Program-made: the position numbers and the translations under genes
Notes under the pieces: generated by a model
What the model was told of the DNA's origin: nothing
Database searches by the model: none
What the model saw: only the letters and a program-made list of their open reading frames with translations
In this document: one piece after another, positions 34,420 to 44,216 of the stretch
How positions within the stretch are numbered: the stretch's first letter is position 1
Layout of the letters: the number at the start of each line of letters is the position of its first letter
Source of the DNA: Agromyces hippuratus
Lineage (GTDB): Bacteria > Actinomycetota > Actinomycetes > Actinomycetales > Microbacteriaceae
Direction of reading: 5' to 3'
NCBI RefSeq assembly: GCF_013410355.1
Contig: NZ_JACCFI010000001.1
Location: forward strand, 1,488,001 to 1,552,000
Length of the DNA: 64,000 nucleotides

Positions 34420-37056
34420 ATGTCTGCCCAAAAACGTACGATGAGCGACGTCGGCGCCGGAATCCTCGGCTTCGTCGGCATGAGCGCTCTCGCCGGCGTG
34501 CTCGTCACCGCCGCAGTGACTCCGGCCCTCGCCGTCACCGGCATGGCCGCGAACAACAGCATCACGATGTTCGAGAACCTGCCCGGGTATCTCCAGATCG
34601 AGGAGTTGGCGCAGAAGTCCACGATCTACGCGGTCAAGCCCGACAAGTCGCCCGTGCCGCTGGCCAACTTCTACGACGACAACCGCGAGGAAGTGGCGTT
34701 CGACTACATCTCGCAGTTCCTCAAGGACGCGGCGATCGCCGGTGAGGACCCGAGGTTCTACGACCACGGCGGCATCGACATCGCGGGCACCGTGCGAGGC
34801 GCACTCAGCACCGCGCTCGACAAGGGCACCCAGGGTGGATCCTCGATCACCCAGCAGTACGTGAAGAACGTGCTCGTCGCGAACGACATGGCGAAGGCGA
34901 CGACCGACGAGGAACGTGCCGAGGCGTGGGAGAAGCACACCCGCACGTCGATCGACCGCAAGCTCAAGGAGATGCGGTACGCGATCGCCGTCGAGAAGGA
35001 GTACCCGAAGGACGAGATCCTCCGCGGCTACCTCAACATCGCCGGATTCGGCGGGCAGATCTACGGCGTGCAGACCGCCGCCTCCTACTACTTCGGCACG
35101 AACGCGAAGGACCTCTCGCTCGCGCAGGCGGCGAGCCTGATCGCGATCGTCAACAGCCCCGAGGAGTTCCGACTCGACTACCCCGAAGACGAGCTCAACG
35201 GTGCCGCGACGGTGGTCGACGGCGAACCCGTGCCCTATGCGCGCAACAAGGAGCGCCGCGACTACATCCTCGGCAAGATGCTCTCCGAGAAGAAGGTCAC
35301 CCAGGAGCAGTACGACGCAGCCGTCGCGGAGCCGGTGGCGCCGAAGATCACCGAGCCCTCGAGCGGATGCCAGGCCGCGGGCATCTACGCCTACTTCTGC
35401 GACTACGTGACGTGGGAGATCAAGAACAAGCTCGACGATCCCAAGACCGAAGACGTCAACGAGGGCGCCCGCATGCTCGAGCGCGGTGGCCTCGACATCT
35501 ACACGACGATCGACGTCGATCTGCAGACCACGGCCGATTCCGCAGTGCACGAGAACGTGCCGGCTTCGGCGGAGGGCATCAACGTCGGCGGATCAGCGGT
35601 CTCGGTCGAGGTCGGCACCGGTCGCATCCTCGCGATGGCGCAGAACACCACGTACAACGTCGACCCCGACGTCACCGGCGACCAGTACGACGCGGTGAAC
35701 TACAACGCGCCGATCGACTACGGCAGCTCGCACGGCTTCCAGCCCGGCTCGACGTTCAAGATCTTCACGCTCGGCCAGTGGCTCAACGAGGGGCACTCGG
35801 TCAACGAGAGCGTCGACGCGAAGAAGCGCTCGAACTGGGGCACCTTCCAAGACAGCTGCGACGGCCCGAAGGAGGCCGGCGACTGGGACCCGCGCAATGA
35901 CGAGGGCAACAGCGGCGGCTTCCAGAGCGCCTTGTACAACACCGTCACCTCCCAGAACACCGGCTTCGTGGCGATGGCGAAGCAACTCGACCTCTGCGGT
36001 ATCAAGAACACCGCAACGGGCCTGATGAGCGCCGGCCGTGCCGACGGCAAGCCGCTCGGCGAGGGTCTCGACGAGAACGGCGATCGAATCCCGTTCGGCC
36101 CCTCCGCGGTGCTCGGCACCGAAGAGATCGCCCCGATCTCGATGGCCACGGCGTTCGCTGCCGTGGCAGGCGGCGGCAAGTCGTGCACCCCGATCGCGAT
36201 CGACAGCATCACCGATGCCAACGGCGAGCCGATCGAGGTGCCGAAGTCGACGTGCACGCAGGCGGTCACCGCCGACGTGGCGGCCGGCATGAACTACGCC
36301 CTGCAGCGCGTGATGACCGAGGGCACCGGCCGATCCTCGCGTTGGCAGATGGACACCTCCGACACCCCGATGATCGGCAAGACCGGTACCACCGATGACG
36401 CCTGGGCGACCTGGATGAGCGGCGCCTCGTCACGGGTGGCGACGGTGGTCGGCGTGTACAACGTCACGGGAGGTGTCAACCTCCGCGACACCTACTTCGA
36501 CGGCGAGCAGGCAGCTACGCTCCGACACAACATCTGGCCGCGCATCATGGACGTCGCGAACACCAAGTACCCGGGCTCCGACTTCCCCGAGCCGAAGCAG
36601 GAGTACCTGTCGACCCCGATGGCAGCCGTGCCGAGCGTGCTCGGTCTCGCCCCTGCAGCCGCCCAGAAGGCCCTCGAACAGGCCGGATTCGGCTGGACGA
36701 TGGACGGCGAAGTGGACTCGTCGCAGCCGAAGGGCACGATCGGCAGCCAGTCGGCCACCGGCCAGGCTCCGCGCGGCGCGACGATCTCCCTGAAGACGAG
36801 TCGCGGCAACCAGTCGGGTGTCCCCGACGTGACCGGCATGCAGGCTGACCTGGCCGAAGCCGCCCTCGCGGCGGCCGGCTTCCGCGTCGAGCGGAACGAG
36901 GAGGGCACGAGCGACCCGACCAAGGTCGGATTCGTGATCTCGCAGTCGCCGGGGTCCGGTGAGAACGCCAAGGCCGGTTCGAAGGTGACGATCGTGGTCG
37001 GCCGCCTCGACGGCGGCGACGGTGGCGACGGCGGCAACCCCCCGGGCAACGGTTGA
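34420..37056 (+). CDS. ponA: bifunctional penicillin-binding protein with PASTA domains (PonA2-like)
   Basis: Polymerises glycan strands and cross-links peptides. 878 residues: one N-terminal membrane anchor; a GT51 transglycosylase domain with GEDPRFYDHGGIDIAG (catalytic Glu near 110) and QGGSSITQQYVKN; a transpeptidase domain with STFK (Ser near 444), SQN and KTGTTDDAW (near 654); two PASTA repeats (VPSVLGLAPAAAQKALEQAGF and VPDVTGMQADLAEAALAAAGF) and a Gly/Asp tail. ATG 34420 is used; a start 10 codons earlier gives an implausible head. It overlaps the metallophosphoesterase gene, the same pair as Rv3682-Rv3683. Confidence 0.95.
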   Translation: MSAQKRTMSDVGAGILGFVGMSALAGVLVTAAVTPALAVTGMAANNSITMFENLPGYLQIEELAQKSTIYAVKPDKSPVPLANFYDDNREEVAFDYISQFLKDAAIAGEDPRFYDHGGIDIAGTVRGALSTALDKGTQGGSSITQQYVKNVLVANDMAKATTDEERAEAWEKHTRTSIDRKLKEMRYAIAVEKEYPKDEILRGYLNIAGFGGQIYGVQTAASYYFGTNAKDLSLAQAASLIAIVNSPEEFRLDYPEDELNGAATVVDGEPVPYARNKERRDYILGKMLSEKKVTQEQYDAAVAEPVAPKITEPSSGCQAAGIYAYFCDYVTWEIKNKLDDPKTEDVNEGARMLERGGLDIYTTIDVDLQTTADSAVHENVPASAEGINVGGSAVSVEVGTGRILAMAQNTTYNVDPDVTGDQYDAVNYNAPIDYGSSHGFQPGSTFKIFTLGQWLNEGHSVNESVDAKKRSNWGTFQDSCDGPKEAGDWDPRNDEGNSGGFQSALYNTVTSQNTGFVAMAKQLDLCGIKNTATGLMSAGRADGKPLGEGLDENGDRIPFGPSAVLGTEEIAPISMATAFAAVAGGGKSCTPIAIDSITDANGEPIEVPKSTCTQAVTADVAAGMNYALQRVMTEGTGRSSRWQMDTSDTPMIGKTGTTDDAWATWMSGASSRVATVVGVYNVTGGVNLRDTYFDGEQAATLRHNIWPRIMDVANTKYPGSDFPEPKQEYLSTPMAAVPSVLGLAPAAAQKALEQAGFGWTMDGEVDSSQPKGTIGSQSATGQAPRGATISLKTSRGNQSGVPDVTGMQADLAEAALAAAGFRVERNEEGTSDPTKVGFVISQSPGSGENAKAGSKVTIVVGRLDGGDGGDGGNPPGNG

Positions 37057-38024
37057 CCGCCCGCTTGACGCCCGTCGCGCGGATCGCCTTGGCGATCGGC
37101 GCGGCGGGCGTCGCCGCCTTCGCCTACGGCTCGCTGGTCGAGCGCACGCGATGGACGCTCCGCCGAGTGGACGTCCCGGTGCTTCCGCCGGGCGCGGAGC
37201 CGATCCGCGTGCTGCACCTCTCCGACCTGCACATGGCGCCCTGGCAGCGCGACAAGCAGGATTGGGTGCGGAGCCTCGCCGCGCTGCAGCCCGATCTCGT
37301 CGTCGACACCGGCGACAACCTCGGGCATGAACGCGGCATCGAGGGAGTCCGCCGGGCGCTCGAGCCGTTCCGCGGCGTGCCGGGCGTGTTCGTCAACGGT
37401 TCGAACGACTACTACGGCCCGGTGCTGAAGAACCCGTTCGCCTACTTCTCCGGACCGTCGCGCCTCGGCCGACGCGCGAAGCCGATCGACATCGGCGAGC
37501 TGCACGCCTTCTTCGACGAGCTCGGCTGGCACGACCTCGACAACACCGCGACGGCCCTCGACCTGCGCGGCACCCATTTCGAGTTCTTCGGTGTCGACGA
37601 CCCGCACAAGGGCTACGACCGACTCGACCTCATCACCGCGGCGATCGACGAGTTGCGCGCCGAAGACCCGCTGGGCGATGAGACGTGGCCCGACGAGGCA
37701 TCCGCTGCCGTTCGCAACACCGTGACCGTCGGCGTCGCCCACGCGCCCTACCAGCGCGTGCTCAACTCGTTCGTGAACCACGGCGCGCAGCTCATGCTCG
37801 CCGGGCACACGCACGGCGGTCAGGTCTGCGTGCCGGGCTTCGGCGCACTCGTCACCAACTGCGACATCCCCCGCGACCAGGTCAAGGGCCTCAGCGTCTG
37901 GCGGCACGGACTGCGGTCGGCGTTCCTCAACGTCTCAGCTGGCCTCGGCACGTCGATCTACGCTCCGGTGCGGTTCGCGTGCCCGCCCGAGGCGACGTTG
38001 CTGACGCTCGTGCCCACCGAATAG
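37053..38024 (+). CDS. membrane-anchored metallophosphoesterase (Rv3683 type)
   Basis: A 323-residue phosphoesterase with one N-terminal hydrophobic segment (IALAIGAAGVAAFAYGSLV). Metal motifs: HLSDLHM, DTGDNLG, NGSNDYYG (Ser for the usual His of GNHD), VAHAP and GHTHGG. Family relatives of the YkuE kind act on cell-envelope phosphate esters. A TTG start at 37053 overlaps the ponA stop by four bases, so it is co-translated with the cell-wall synthase; a role at the envelope is inferred from this stable pairing. Confidence 0.9.
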   Translation: MTARLTPVARIALAIGAAGVAAFAYGSLVERTRWTLRRVDVPVLPPGAEPIRVLHLSDLHMAPWQRDKQDWVRSLAALQPDLVVDTGDNLGHERGIEGVRRALEPFRGVPGVFVNGSNDYYGPVLKNPFAYFSGPSRLGRRAKPIDIGELHAFFDELGWHDLDNTATALDLRGTHFEFFGVDDPHKGYDRLDLITAAIDELRAEDPLGDETWPDEASAAVRNTVTVGVAHAPYQRVLNSFVNHGAQLMLAGHTHGGQVCVPGFGALVTNCDIPRDQVKGLSVWRHGLRSAFLNVSAGLGTSIYAPVRFACPPEATLLTLVPTE

Positions 38025-38128
38025 TCCTTCGCGGGCAGATCGCGGCGGGCAGTCGCCCATCGGGAGCCCGGGGTGGTCTGACGGCCTCGATTTATCGGCT
38101 ATTCTTGTTGAGGCTCGCAAGGGCCACC

Positions 38129-38204
<76 letters not shown>

Positions 38205-38210
38205 GGGTGA

Positions 38211-38238
38211 AACCCCCTCCTTCGGGAGGGGGTTTTCT
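38211..38238 (+). terminator. Rho-independent terminator of tRNA-Pro
   Basis: A 10-bp stem AACCCCCTCC/GGAGGGGGTT with a TTCG tetraloop (38221-38224) and following TTCTC: the most classical terminator in the window. Confidence 0.92.
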
Positions 38239-38272
38239 CATACCCGCCGGCGAACGGCCCACGCGACGACGG

Positions 38273-39580
38273 CTACGGTCGGCCGATGCCCCGGTACTGC
38301 CAGCCGGCAGACCGCCACACGGCGGGATCGAGCACGTTGCGCCCGTCGATGATGCGCCGCTCCCCCACGAGCCGTCCGGCGGCCTCAGGGTCCAGTGCGC
38401 GGTACTCGTTCCACTCGGTCGCGAGGATCACGAGATCCGCACCGAACAGGGCCTCACGCGTCGTCGACGCCGTTCCGAGGTCGGGGCGTCGCGCCAGCGC
38501 GTTGTCGAGCCCCTCGGGGTCGGTCACGACGACCTCGGCGCCGAGCTCCTGAAGGCTGATCGCGATGTCGAGCGCCGGCGAGTCGCGCACATCGTCGGAA
38601 TCGGGCTTGAAGGTCACGCCGAGCACCGCGACCTTCTTACCGGTCGCAGCGCCCCCGAGGGCCTGCAGCGCGAGATCCACCACTCGGCGCCGCTGACGCA
38701 GGTTGGTCTCGTCGACCTCGCCGAGGAAGGCGAGCGTGTCGTTCAGGCCGAGCTCCTCGGCCCGGGCGATGAACCCGCGGATGTCCTTCGGAAGGCAGCC
38801 GCCGCCGAAGCCGACACCCGCATTGAGGAAACGGCGGCCGATGCGGGCGTCGTGCCCGATCGCATCGGCGAGCGCCGTGACATCCGCGCCGGTGGCGTCG
38901 GCGATCTCGGACATCGCGTTGATGAAGCTGATCTTCGTCGCGAGGAAGGCGTTCGCGGCGACCTTCACGAGTTCGGCCGTCGCGTAGTCGGTGACGATGC
39001 GAGGCGTGCCCGCCTCGATCGCGGCACGGTAGACGTGATCGAGCACGGATGCCGCGCGGTCGTCTTCCTCGCCGACGCCGTAGACCAGACGGTCGGGGGA
39101 AAGCGTGTCCTTCACGGCGAAGCCCTCGCGCAGGAACTCGGGATTCCACGCGAGGCCGGCGTGCGGCGCCGCTGCGGCGAGTCGTTCGGCGAGGCGGGCG
39201 GCCGTGCCGACGGGCACCGTGCTCTTGCCGACGATGAGCGCGCCGTCGGCCAGGTGCGGCAGCAGCGCGTCGAACGCGGCATCGACGAACGAGACGTCGG
39301 CCGCTCCCGTCTCGGCGGACTGCGGCGTGCCGACGGCGAGGAAGTGCACCTCGGCGCCCGCTGCGTCGGCGATGTCGGTGCTGAACCGCAGCCGCCCGCT
39401 CGCCGTCGCCGATGCGAGGATCTCGGGGAGCCCCGGCTCGTAGAAGGCCGGCCGTCCGGCCGCGAGCGCTGCGATCTTGCGTTCGTCGACGTCGATGCCG
39501 ACCACGTCGTGGCCGAGTTCGGCCATCGCGGAGGCGTGCACCGCACCGAGGTAGCCGCAGCCGATGACGGAGATGCGCAT
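38273..39580 (-). CDS. ugd: UDP-glucose 6-dehydrogenase
   Basis: Oxidises UDP-glucose to UDP-glucuronate for envelope polysaccharides. 435 residues: Rossmann motif VIGCGYLGAVHA, FLAVGTPQ, KSTVPVGTA, NPEFLREG, the catalytic Cys in GVGFGGGCLPKD and the C-terminal VAVLGVTFKPDSDDVRDSPA with NAD-domain closure. ATG 39580 follows GGGAGG by six bases. The related UDP-N-acetylmannosamine dehydrogenases share the fold, so the sugar is inferred from overall motif fit. Monocistronic, convergent with tRNA-Pro. Confidence 0.93.
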   Translation of the reverse strand: MRISVIGCGYLGAVHASAMAELGHDVVGIDVDERKIAALAAGRPAFYEPGLPEILASATASGRLRFSTDIADAAGAEVHFLAVGTPQSAETGAADVSFVDAAFDALLPHLADGALIVGKSTVPVGTAARLAERLAAAAPHAGLAWNPEFLREGFAVKDTLSPDRLVYGVGEEDDRAASVLDHVYRAAIEAGTPRIVTDYATAELVKVAANAFLATKISFINAMSEIADATGADVTALADAIGHDARIGRRFLNAGVGFGGGCLPKDIRGFIARAEELGLNDTLAFLGEVDETNLRQRRRVVDLALQALGGAATGKKVAVLGVTFKPDSDDVRDSPALDIAISLQELGAEVVVTDPEGLDNALARRPDLGTASTTREALFGADLVILATEWNEYRALDPEAAGRLVGERRIIDGRNVLDPAVWRSAGWQYRGIGRP

Positions 39581-39675
39581 GGAGATCCTCCCGATCGAAC
39601 CGTTCCATTCTGCCGTACCGACGGTGCGCCCACGCCGGATCGGAGCGGCACCGGCATCGGATCGCCGTCCGCGGT

Positions 39676-40797
39676 TCACCGCGAGCCGGAGGCCCGCGCG
39701 GCATCCGCTCTGCTCCGACCGCTCGCCCACCGGAGCGCCCGCTCGAGCGGCCCCCGGCCGAGGTAGCGCCGCCACAGCCAGGCGAAGACCATCGACCCGA
39801 CGATCAGCCCGAGCAGCAGCTCGAACGAGTCGTCGGTGGAGTACCCGCCCTCGATGCGGATGGATGCGGCGAGCACGACGAGGTGCAGCGTGTAGATCGT
39901 GAGCGGCATCGCCCCCATCGCGATGACCGGCGAGAGCACCGCGCCTGCCACGCGGCGCACCGACGGGCGCGCGAAGAACGTCAGGAGCAGCATCCCGGCC
40001 ACGACGACGACACCGACGCCGACGTTGCCGAGCACTTCGAGCGAGGTGCGCAGCGCCGAGGTCCAGGCGTCGGCCTCACCGGCGGATGCCTCGTCGGCAC
40101 CGCCGGGCATGAGCGCGACGACCGGCAGCAGCACCGCGGCCGTGGCGGCCCCCGCGAGCGCAGCGACCGTCACCACCCGCGGCGAGGCCAGGTCGAAGCG
40201 CACGAGGGCGAGGCCGATCATCATCACCGGAACCCACTCCACGACCGGATAGGCGCCGCTGATGAACCAGTCGACGACGATCGCGAACGGGCCCTGTCGC
40301 AGCTCGACGACCAGATCGGTGGTGCTCGCGAGCGCGGCGAACCCCGGCATGATCGCGAGCAGGGCGATGCCGGCGCCGAGTGCCGCACGCGCCGGCAGGA
40401 ACAGCAGCGGCAGCATGACGAGGAATGCGACCCCGTAGACATCGAGGATGATGAACACGAGCGGATGCAGGGTCACGGCGATGAGCACTCCCAGCACGAT
40501 GAGGATCACCGCTCGGATCGCGATCTGACGCCGCAGCTCGCCCCGCCCCCCGACGATCGGCCGAGTGCCGCCCGAGATGAAGGCCAACCCCATGCCCGCG
40601 GTGAGCGCGAACAGCAACCGTGGACGTTCGTCGGCGATCGCCAGGAGCGCGGCCAGGTCGGCGGAGGCCGCGGCGGGCGCGACATGCGCGACGAACATGC
40701 CGATCAGCGCCAGCCCTCGCGCGGCGTCCACGCCGTCGACCCGCCTCGCTCCGGGCGAGACCGAGGTCGCCGCGGCGACGCGTGCGGCGTCGGTCAT
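39676..40797 (-). CDS. DUF418/DUF1624-like polytopic membrane acyltransferase
   Basis: A 373-residue membrane protein with about ten hydrophobic segments. It opens with the signature RRVDGVDAARGLALIGMFVAHV, has LLFALTAGMGLAFISGG and VPVMMIGLALVR, and near the end MGAMPLTIYTLHLVVLA. These are shared by heparan-alpha-glucosaminide acetyltransferase-like (DUF1624) and DUF418 proteins, which move acyl groups across the membrane onto glycans or lipids; substrate unknown. ATG overlaps the upstream universal-stress gene by four bases. Confidence 0.82.
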   Translation of the reverse strand: MTDAARVAAATSVSPGARRVDGVDAARGLALIGMFVAHVAPAAASADLAALLAIADERPRLLFALTAGMGLAFISGGTRPIVGGRGELRRQIAIRAVILIVLGVLIAVTLHPLVFIILDVYGVAFLVMLPLLFLPARAALGAGIALLAIMPGFAALASTTDLVVELRQGPFAIVVDWFISGAYPVVEWVPVMMIGLALVRFDLASPRVVTVAALAGAATAAVLLPVVALMPGGADEASAGEADAWTSALRTSLEVLGNVGVGVVVVAGMLLLTFFARPSVRRVAGAVLSPVIAMGAMPLTIYTLHLVVLAASIRIEGGYSTDDSFELLLGLIVGSMVFAWLWRRYLGRGPLERALRWASGRSRADAARASGSR

Positions 40798-41621
40798 CTG
40801 ACCACGATCGTCGGCGTCACGAGGTCGGCGAGCACGCCCTGGCTGACGGATCCGAGGAGGAACCGCGCGAGCGCGCCGCGTCCATGGCTGCCGACCACGA
40901 GCATGCGTGCCTCCGAAGCGGCCTCCGTGAGGTCGTGCACGGGGTCGCCGGCGACGACGGTGCGCCGCACGTCGAGTCCCGGATGCGCGGCGGCGACGGG
41001 TGCCAGTGCGGCGTCGAGGATCTCCGACTCCGCGCGGGCGAGGTCGTCGGCAGCGATGAGCGGGGCGCCGTAGCCGTACTCGCCGCCGACCATCGCGACG
41101 ACGTCCCAGGAATGCACCGCGATGAGCGACTCGCCGGCGCGGTCGGCCTCATCGGCGGCGAACGAGAGGGCGTGATCGGAGATGTGCGAACCGTCGACCC
41201 CGACCACGATGCCCCGACGTTCGCCGGGATCGCGGTCGGGGATGACCGCGACCGCCGCACGGCTCACCGCGGCGATGCGCAGGCTCAGCACTCGGCGCCG
41301 ACTCGCCCGTCGACCCTCGTGCCAGTCGCTGCCGACCACGAGCATCTCGGCGTCGGCCGAGATGCGCTCGAAGACGTCGATCGGAGACCCGCGTTCGAGC
41401 GTCGTGACGACCTCGAGGCCGGCATCGACGGCAGTGGCGACCGCGGCGGCCTCGTCGAGGCATTCCCGCGCCCGGAACTCGGCGGGCTCGCTCGACGCCT
41501 CGTCGACGACATGCACGAGTCGCAACCTGCTCCCGGATCCGGATGCCCGTTTCGCCGCCCAGCCCACGGCGCGCTCCGTGGCCGAACCGCCCGTGCCGAC
41601 ACCCACCGCGATCTCGTTCAT
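40794..41621 (-). CDS. tandem universal stress protein (two UspA domains)
   Basis: A 275-residue protein with two Usp folds. Domain 1 (about 1-130) begins EIAVGVGTGGSATERAVGWA and lacks the full nucleotide motif. Domain 2 begins GIVVGVDGSHISDHALSFA and ends with VVGSHGRGALARFLLGSVSQGV, the G-x2-G-x9-G-S ATP-binding signature, so it should bind ATP. Such proteins respond to hypoxia or stress in actinobacteria. It leads an operon with the membrane acyltransferase. Confidence 0.93.
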   Translation of the reverse strand: MNEIAVGVGTGGSATERAVGWAAKRASGSGSRLRLVHVVDEASSEPAEFRARECLDEAAAVATAVDAGLEVVTTLERGSPIDVFERISADAEMLVVGSDWHEGRRASRRRVLSLRIAAVSRAAVAVIPDRDPGERRGIVVGVDGSHISDHALSFAADEADRAGESLIAVHSWDVVAMVGGEYGYGAPLIAADDLARAESEILDAALAPVAAAHPGLDVRRTVVAGDPVHDLTEAASEARMLVVGSHGRGALARFLLGSVSQGVLADLVTPTIVVR

Positions 41622-41776
41622 GGCGCACCTCCGTGGAGCCTCACTCCATCATCACGCGCCATGCACCGAATGCACCAGACCCGCCCACGCGCGCCGTGCG
41701 CCGCCTCGATGCCGGAGGCCGCCGGCGCGCCGACGATCGCCGACCTGCACCGGCACCGGGTCGCCGAGGCATCCGC

Positions 41777-42391
41777 TCAGTGACGGCCGTTCAGCACTCC
41801 ACCGCTCTCGGCGAGGTAGCAGACCCCGCAGAGCGACTCGTAGGTGACCGCCTCGCCGTCGATCGCGACCTGGGCGCCGTCGAAGACGAACCGCCCCTCG
41901 ATCAGTCGCGCGTTGAAGATGGCCTTCCGGCCGCACCGGCAGATCGTCTTCAGCTCCTCGAGGCTGTGCGCGACCTCGAGCAGTCGCCGGCTGCCGGGGA
42001 ACGCCACGGTCTGGAAGTCCGTGCGAATGCCGTAGGCGAGCACCGGCACGCCGTCGAGGAGCGCGATGCGCAGCAGGTCGTCGACCTGGTCGGAGTTCAG
42101 GAACTGCGCTTCATCGACGAGCAGGCAGCTCACGTCGCGGCCGCGCTGCTCGGTCACGCGTTCACGATGCGCCGCGAACAGCTCGCGCACACTCGAGTCG
42201 GGCCCGATGGTGAAGTCCACCTCGCGCACGACGCCGAGGCGCGACACGATGTCGCAGTCGCCCTTCGTGTCGATCGCGGGCTTGGCGAGCAGCACCTGGT
42301 GCCCGCGCTCCTCGTAGTTGAACGCCGCCTGGAGCAACGCCGTCGACTTGCCGGAGTTCATCGCCCCATAGCGGAAGTACAGCTTCGCCAT
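41777..42391 (-). CDS. tdk: thymidine kinase
   Basis: Type II thymidine kinase of 204 residues. P-loop GAMNSGKSTALL (from residue 9), the second motif CLLVDEAQFL, the lasso region YGIRTDFQTVAFPGSRRLLEVA, and zinc ligands C-R-C (ICRCGRKA) and C-G-V-C. It salvages thymidine; the window also has tmk for the next step. The ATG abuts the stop of the response-regulator gene with no gap, so it is likely co-transcribed with the two-component genes. Confidence 0.95.
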   Translation of the reverse strand: MAKLYFRYGAMNSGKSTALLQAAFNYEERGHQVLLAKPAIDTKGDCDIVSRLGVVREVDFTIGPDSSVRELFAAHRERVTEQRGRDVSCLLVDEAQFLNSDQVDDLLRIALLDGVPVLAYGIRTDFQTVAFPGSRRLLEVAHSLEELKTICRCGRKAIFNARLIEGRFVFDGAQVAIDGEAVTYESLCGVCYLAESGGVLNGRH

Positions 42392-43078
42392 CTATTCGAG
42401 ATACCCGTCCTCCGCCGCACGGCGGATCAGCTCGGCCTTGCGACTGGCGGGGCGCCCGGCCTTCGCGTACTTCTCCCGCACGCGTCGGAGGTAGGTCTTC
42501 GCCGTCTCGTAGCCGACCTCCATGCGCCGGCCGACCTCGACCGTGCTGAGGCCCTGGGCGTAGTAGCGCAGCGCCTTCTCCTCGGCCGCGCTCAGCGCAA
42601 CGCCGTGGCGGTCGGGAACGACGCCGGCGCCCGCTGCGACCGGATCCGCCGACGACGGCTGCCGCTGCACCCGTTCTCCGCGCATCACGCGCCGCGCGTA
42701 GTCGACGAGTTCGTCGGCCGGCAGGGTCTTCGACACGAAACCGGCGGCGCCGGCCACGAGCGAGCGCCGGCGCGACTCCTCGTCGTCGATGGCGGTCACG
42801 ACGATCACCTTCGCCCCGGCCGCGCGACAGGCACGGATGCGGGACTCGATCGAGACGGTGTCGCCGAGCTGCAGGTCCATCAGCACCAGGTCGACGGGGA
42901 ACTCCGGGTCGCGCACGAGATCCATCCAGCTCGTGGCACGGATGACCACGTTGAAGTCCGCGGCGACGTCGGTGAACCAGCGGGCGAGCCCGTCGACGAT
43001 GAGTTCATGGTCGTCGAGGATCGCCAGCCGATGCGGCGGTGTGGGCACCGGTGTCGGCGCCTGTTCAATCGATGTCAT
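42392..43078 (-). CDS. LuxR/NarL-family response regulator
   Basis: A 228-residue regulator. The receiver domain has the acidic pair LDDHE, the phosphoacceptor Asp68 (LVLMDLQ), Thr in VVTAID and Lys in VSKTLP. The C-terminal helix-turn-helix reads LSAAEEKALRYYAQGLSTVEVGRRMEVGYETAKTYLRRVREKYA. It overlaps the upstream sensor gene by 14 bases. The output genes are unknown; co-transcribed thymidine kinase may be incidental. Confidence 0.93.
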   Translation of the reverse strand: MTSIEQAPTPVPTPPHRLAILDDHELIVDGLARWFTDVAADFNVVIRATSWMDLVRDPEFPVDLVLMDLQLGDTVSIESRIRACRAAGAKVIVVTAIDDEESRRRSLVAGAAGFVSKTLPADELVDYARRVMRGERVQRQPSSADPVAAGAGVVPDRHGVALSAAEEKALRYYAQGLSTVEVGRRMEVGYETAKTYLRRVREKYAKAGRPASRKAELIRRAAEDGYLE

Positions 43079-44216
43079 AGCTCAACCCCACCTTCACATT
43101 CTCTCGCGTCAGCTCGGCATCCGCACGCAGGGCGACCGCGCGTGCCACGGCGACGAAACGGTCGAGCTCTCGTCGGCTCGGTGGGGAGGCGCCAGAATCG
43201 GCGACGAGCAGGATGTCTCGGTTGCCGCCGCCGTCGCTCCCGCCGGTGAAGGCGACTTTGATGAGCCGGGATCGCGCGGAGTCGCCGAGCCAGGAGATCA
43301 AGGCGGTCAGGGCGGAGCGCTGATCGGCGGTGAGCGCCGCCGCCGCACCGGTCGGGTCGTCGATGATCGTGTCGACGCCGCGGCTCAGTCGGATGTTCGC
43401 GGCGAGCTCGTCGAGCCACGTGGACTCGATGCCCGCTCGCAACGCCCGGCGGAGCGCTTCGGCCAGTTCTCGTGCCCGGTCGGCGTCGGCCACCGAGATG
43501 CGCTCGGCCGTCATCACCCCCGCGAGGAAGGGCAGCACCTCGCGCCCGAGCACCGAGACGCGGCTCTGCTGCACCGAGCGGGCGATGCCCGCTCGCAACT
43601 CGGCGTCGCGCTGCAGTGCCGCCCGGTTGGCCTCGCGCTGCCAGGCGAGGGTCTCGGCCACGATGCCGTACGAATACCCGGCCGCCGCCGCGGACATCGC
43701 CAGCACCGGTGCCGAGTTCAGCGTGATCAGCGCGGCGACCGGCGCATCCGATGCCGCGTACATCGACGCCCCGACGACGAGGATCGAGAGGACGGCCGCC
43801 GAGAACACGCCGGCGAGCGCCGCCGAGACCCAGGTGCAGAAGGGGGCGAGCGAGAGGATCAGCATGCCGATGACCGTCGGCCCGAAGTCGTCGTAGAACT
43901 GCCTGTTGTTGCCGACGGTGCTGACGTACTCGGCGATCGCCCCGCCGACCGCGAGCGTCACGACGAGCCAGAGACGTTCGTTCGTGAACGGCGCCCGCGC
44001 CGGCGACGACGCGAACACGGCGGCGACGCCCGCGGCCGCCACGAGCACGAGCGCGATCACGGCGGCCGGGGGCGAGCCCACCTCGCTCCAGTGCGACCAG
44101 GTCAGTCCCGAGGCGAGGAGGAAGGCGAGGACCGCCCCGACGAGCACGATCGGCGACGCGCTGATCGCCCCGATCGGGTCGGCCTCCTGCTGGGTGAAGC
44201 GCAGATGCCCGCTCAT
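43065..44216 (-). CDS. degenerate sensor histidine kinase-like membrane protein
   Basis: A 383-residue protein with about six N-terminal membrane segments, organised like the neighbouring sensor kinase at 44213 (membrane half, coiled helix, C-terminal ATPase-like half). The ATPase region appears decayed: LTADQRSALTALISWLGDSARSRLIKVAF stands where the N-box should be but lacks its Asn, and LLVADSGASPPSRRE keeps only the first Gly of the G1 box. No phosphoacceptor His motif is evident. It may act as a pseudokinase partner of the intact sensor. Overlaps at both ends show tight operon structure. Confidence 0.8.
   Translation of the reverse strand: MSGHLRFTQQEADPIGAISASPIVLVGAVLAFLLASGLTWSHWSEVGSPPAAVIALVLVAAAGVAAVFASSPARAPFTNERLWLVVTLAVGGAIAEYVSTVGNNRQFYDDFGPTVIGMLILSLAPFCTWVSAALAGVFSAAVLSILVVGASMYAASDAPVAALITLNSAPVLAMSAAAAGYSYGIVAETLAWQREANRAALQRDAELRAGIARSVQQSRVSVLGREVLPFLAGVMTAERISVADADRARELAEALRRALRAGIESTWLDELAANIRLSRGVDTIIDDPTGAAAALTADQRSALTALISWLGDSARSRLIKVAFTGGSDGGGNRDILLVADSGASPPSRRELDRFVAVARAVALRADAELTRENVKVGLSYDID

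Noticed and set aside
38273..39775. A longer 500-residue version of UDP-glucose dehydrogenase
   Set aside because: The extra 65 residues are Arg/Ala-rich and non-conserved; ATG 39580 has a good GGGAGG site and starts at the Rossmann strand.
41661..41783. A 40-codon plus-strand frame in the gap after the universal stress gene
   Set aside because: No ribosome site, compositionally biased (His/Arg/Ala), and it runs into the convergent thymidine kinase gene.
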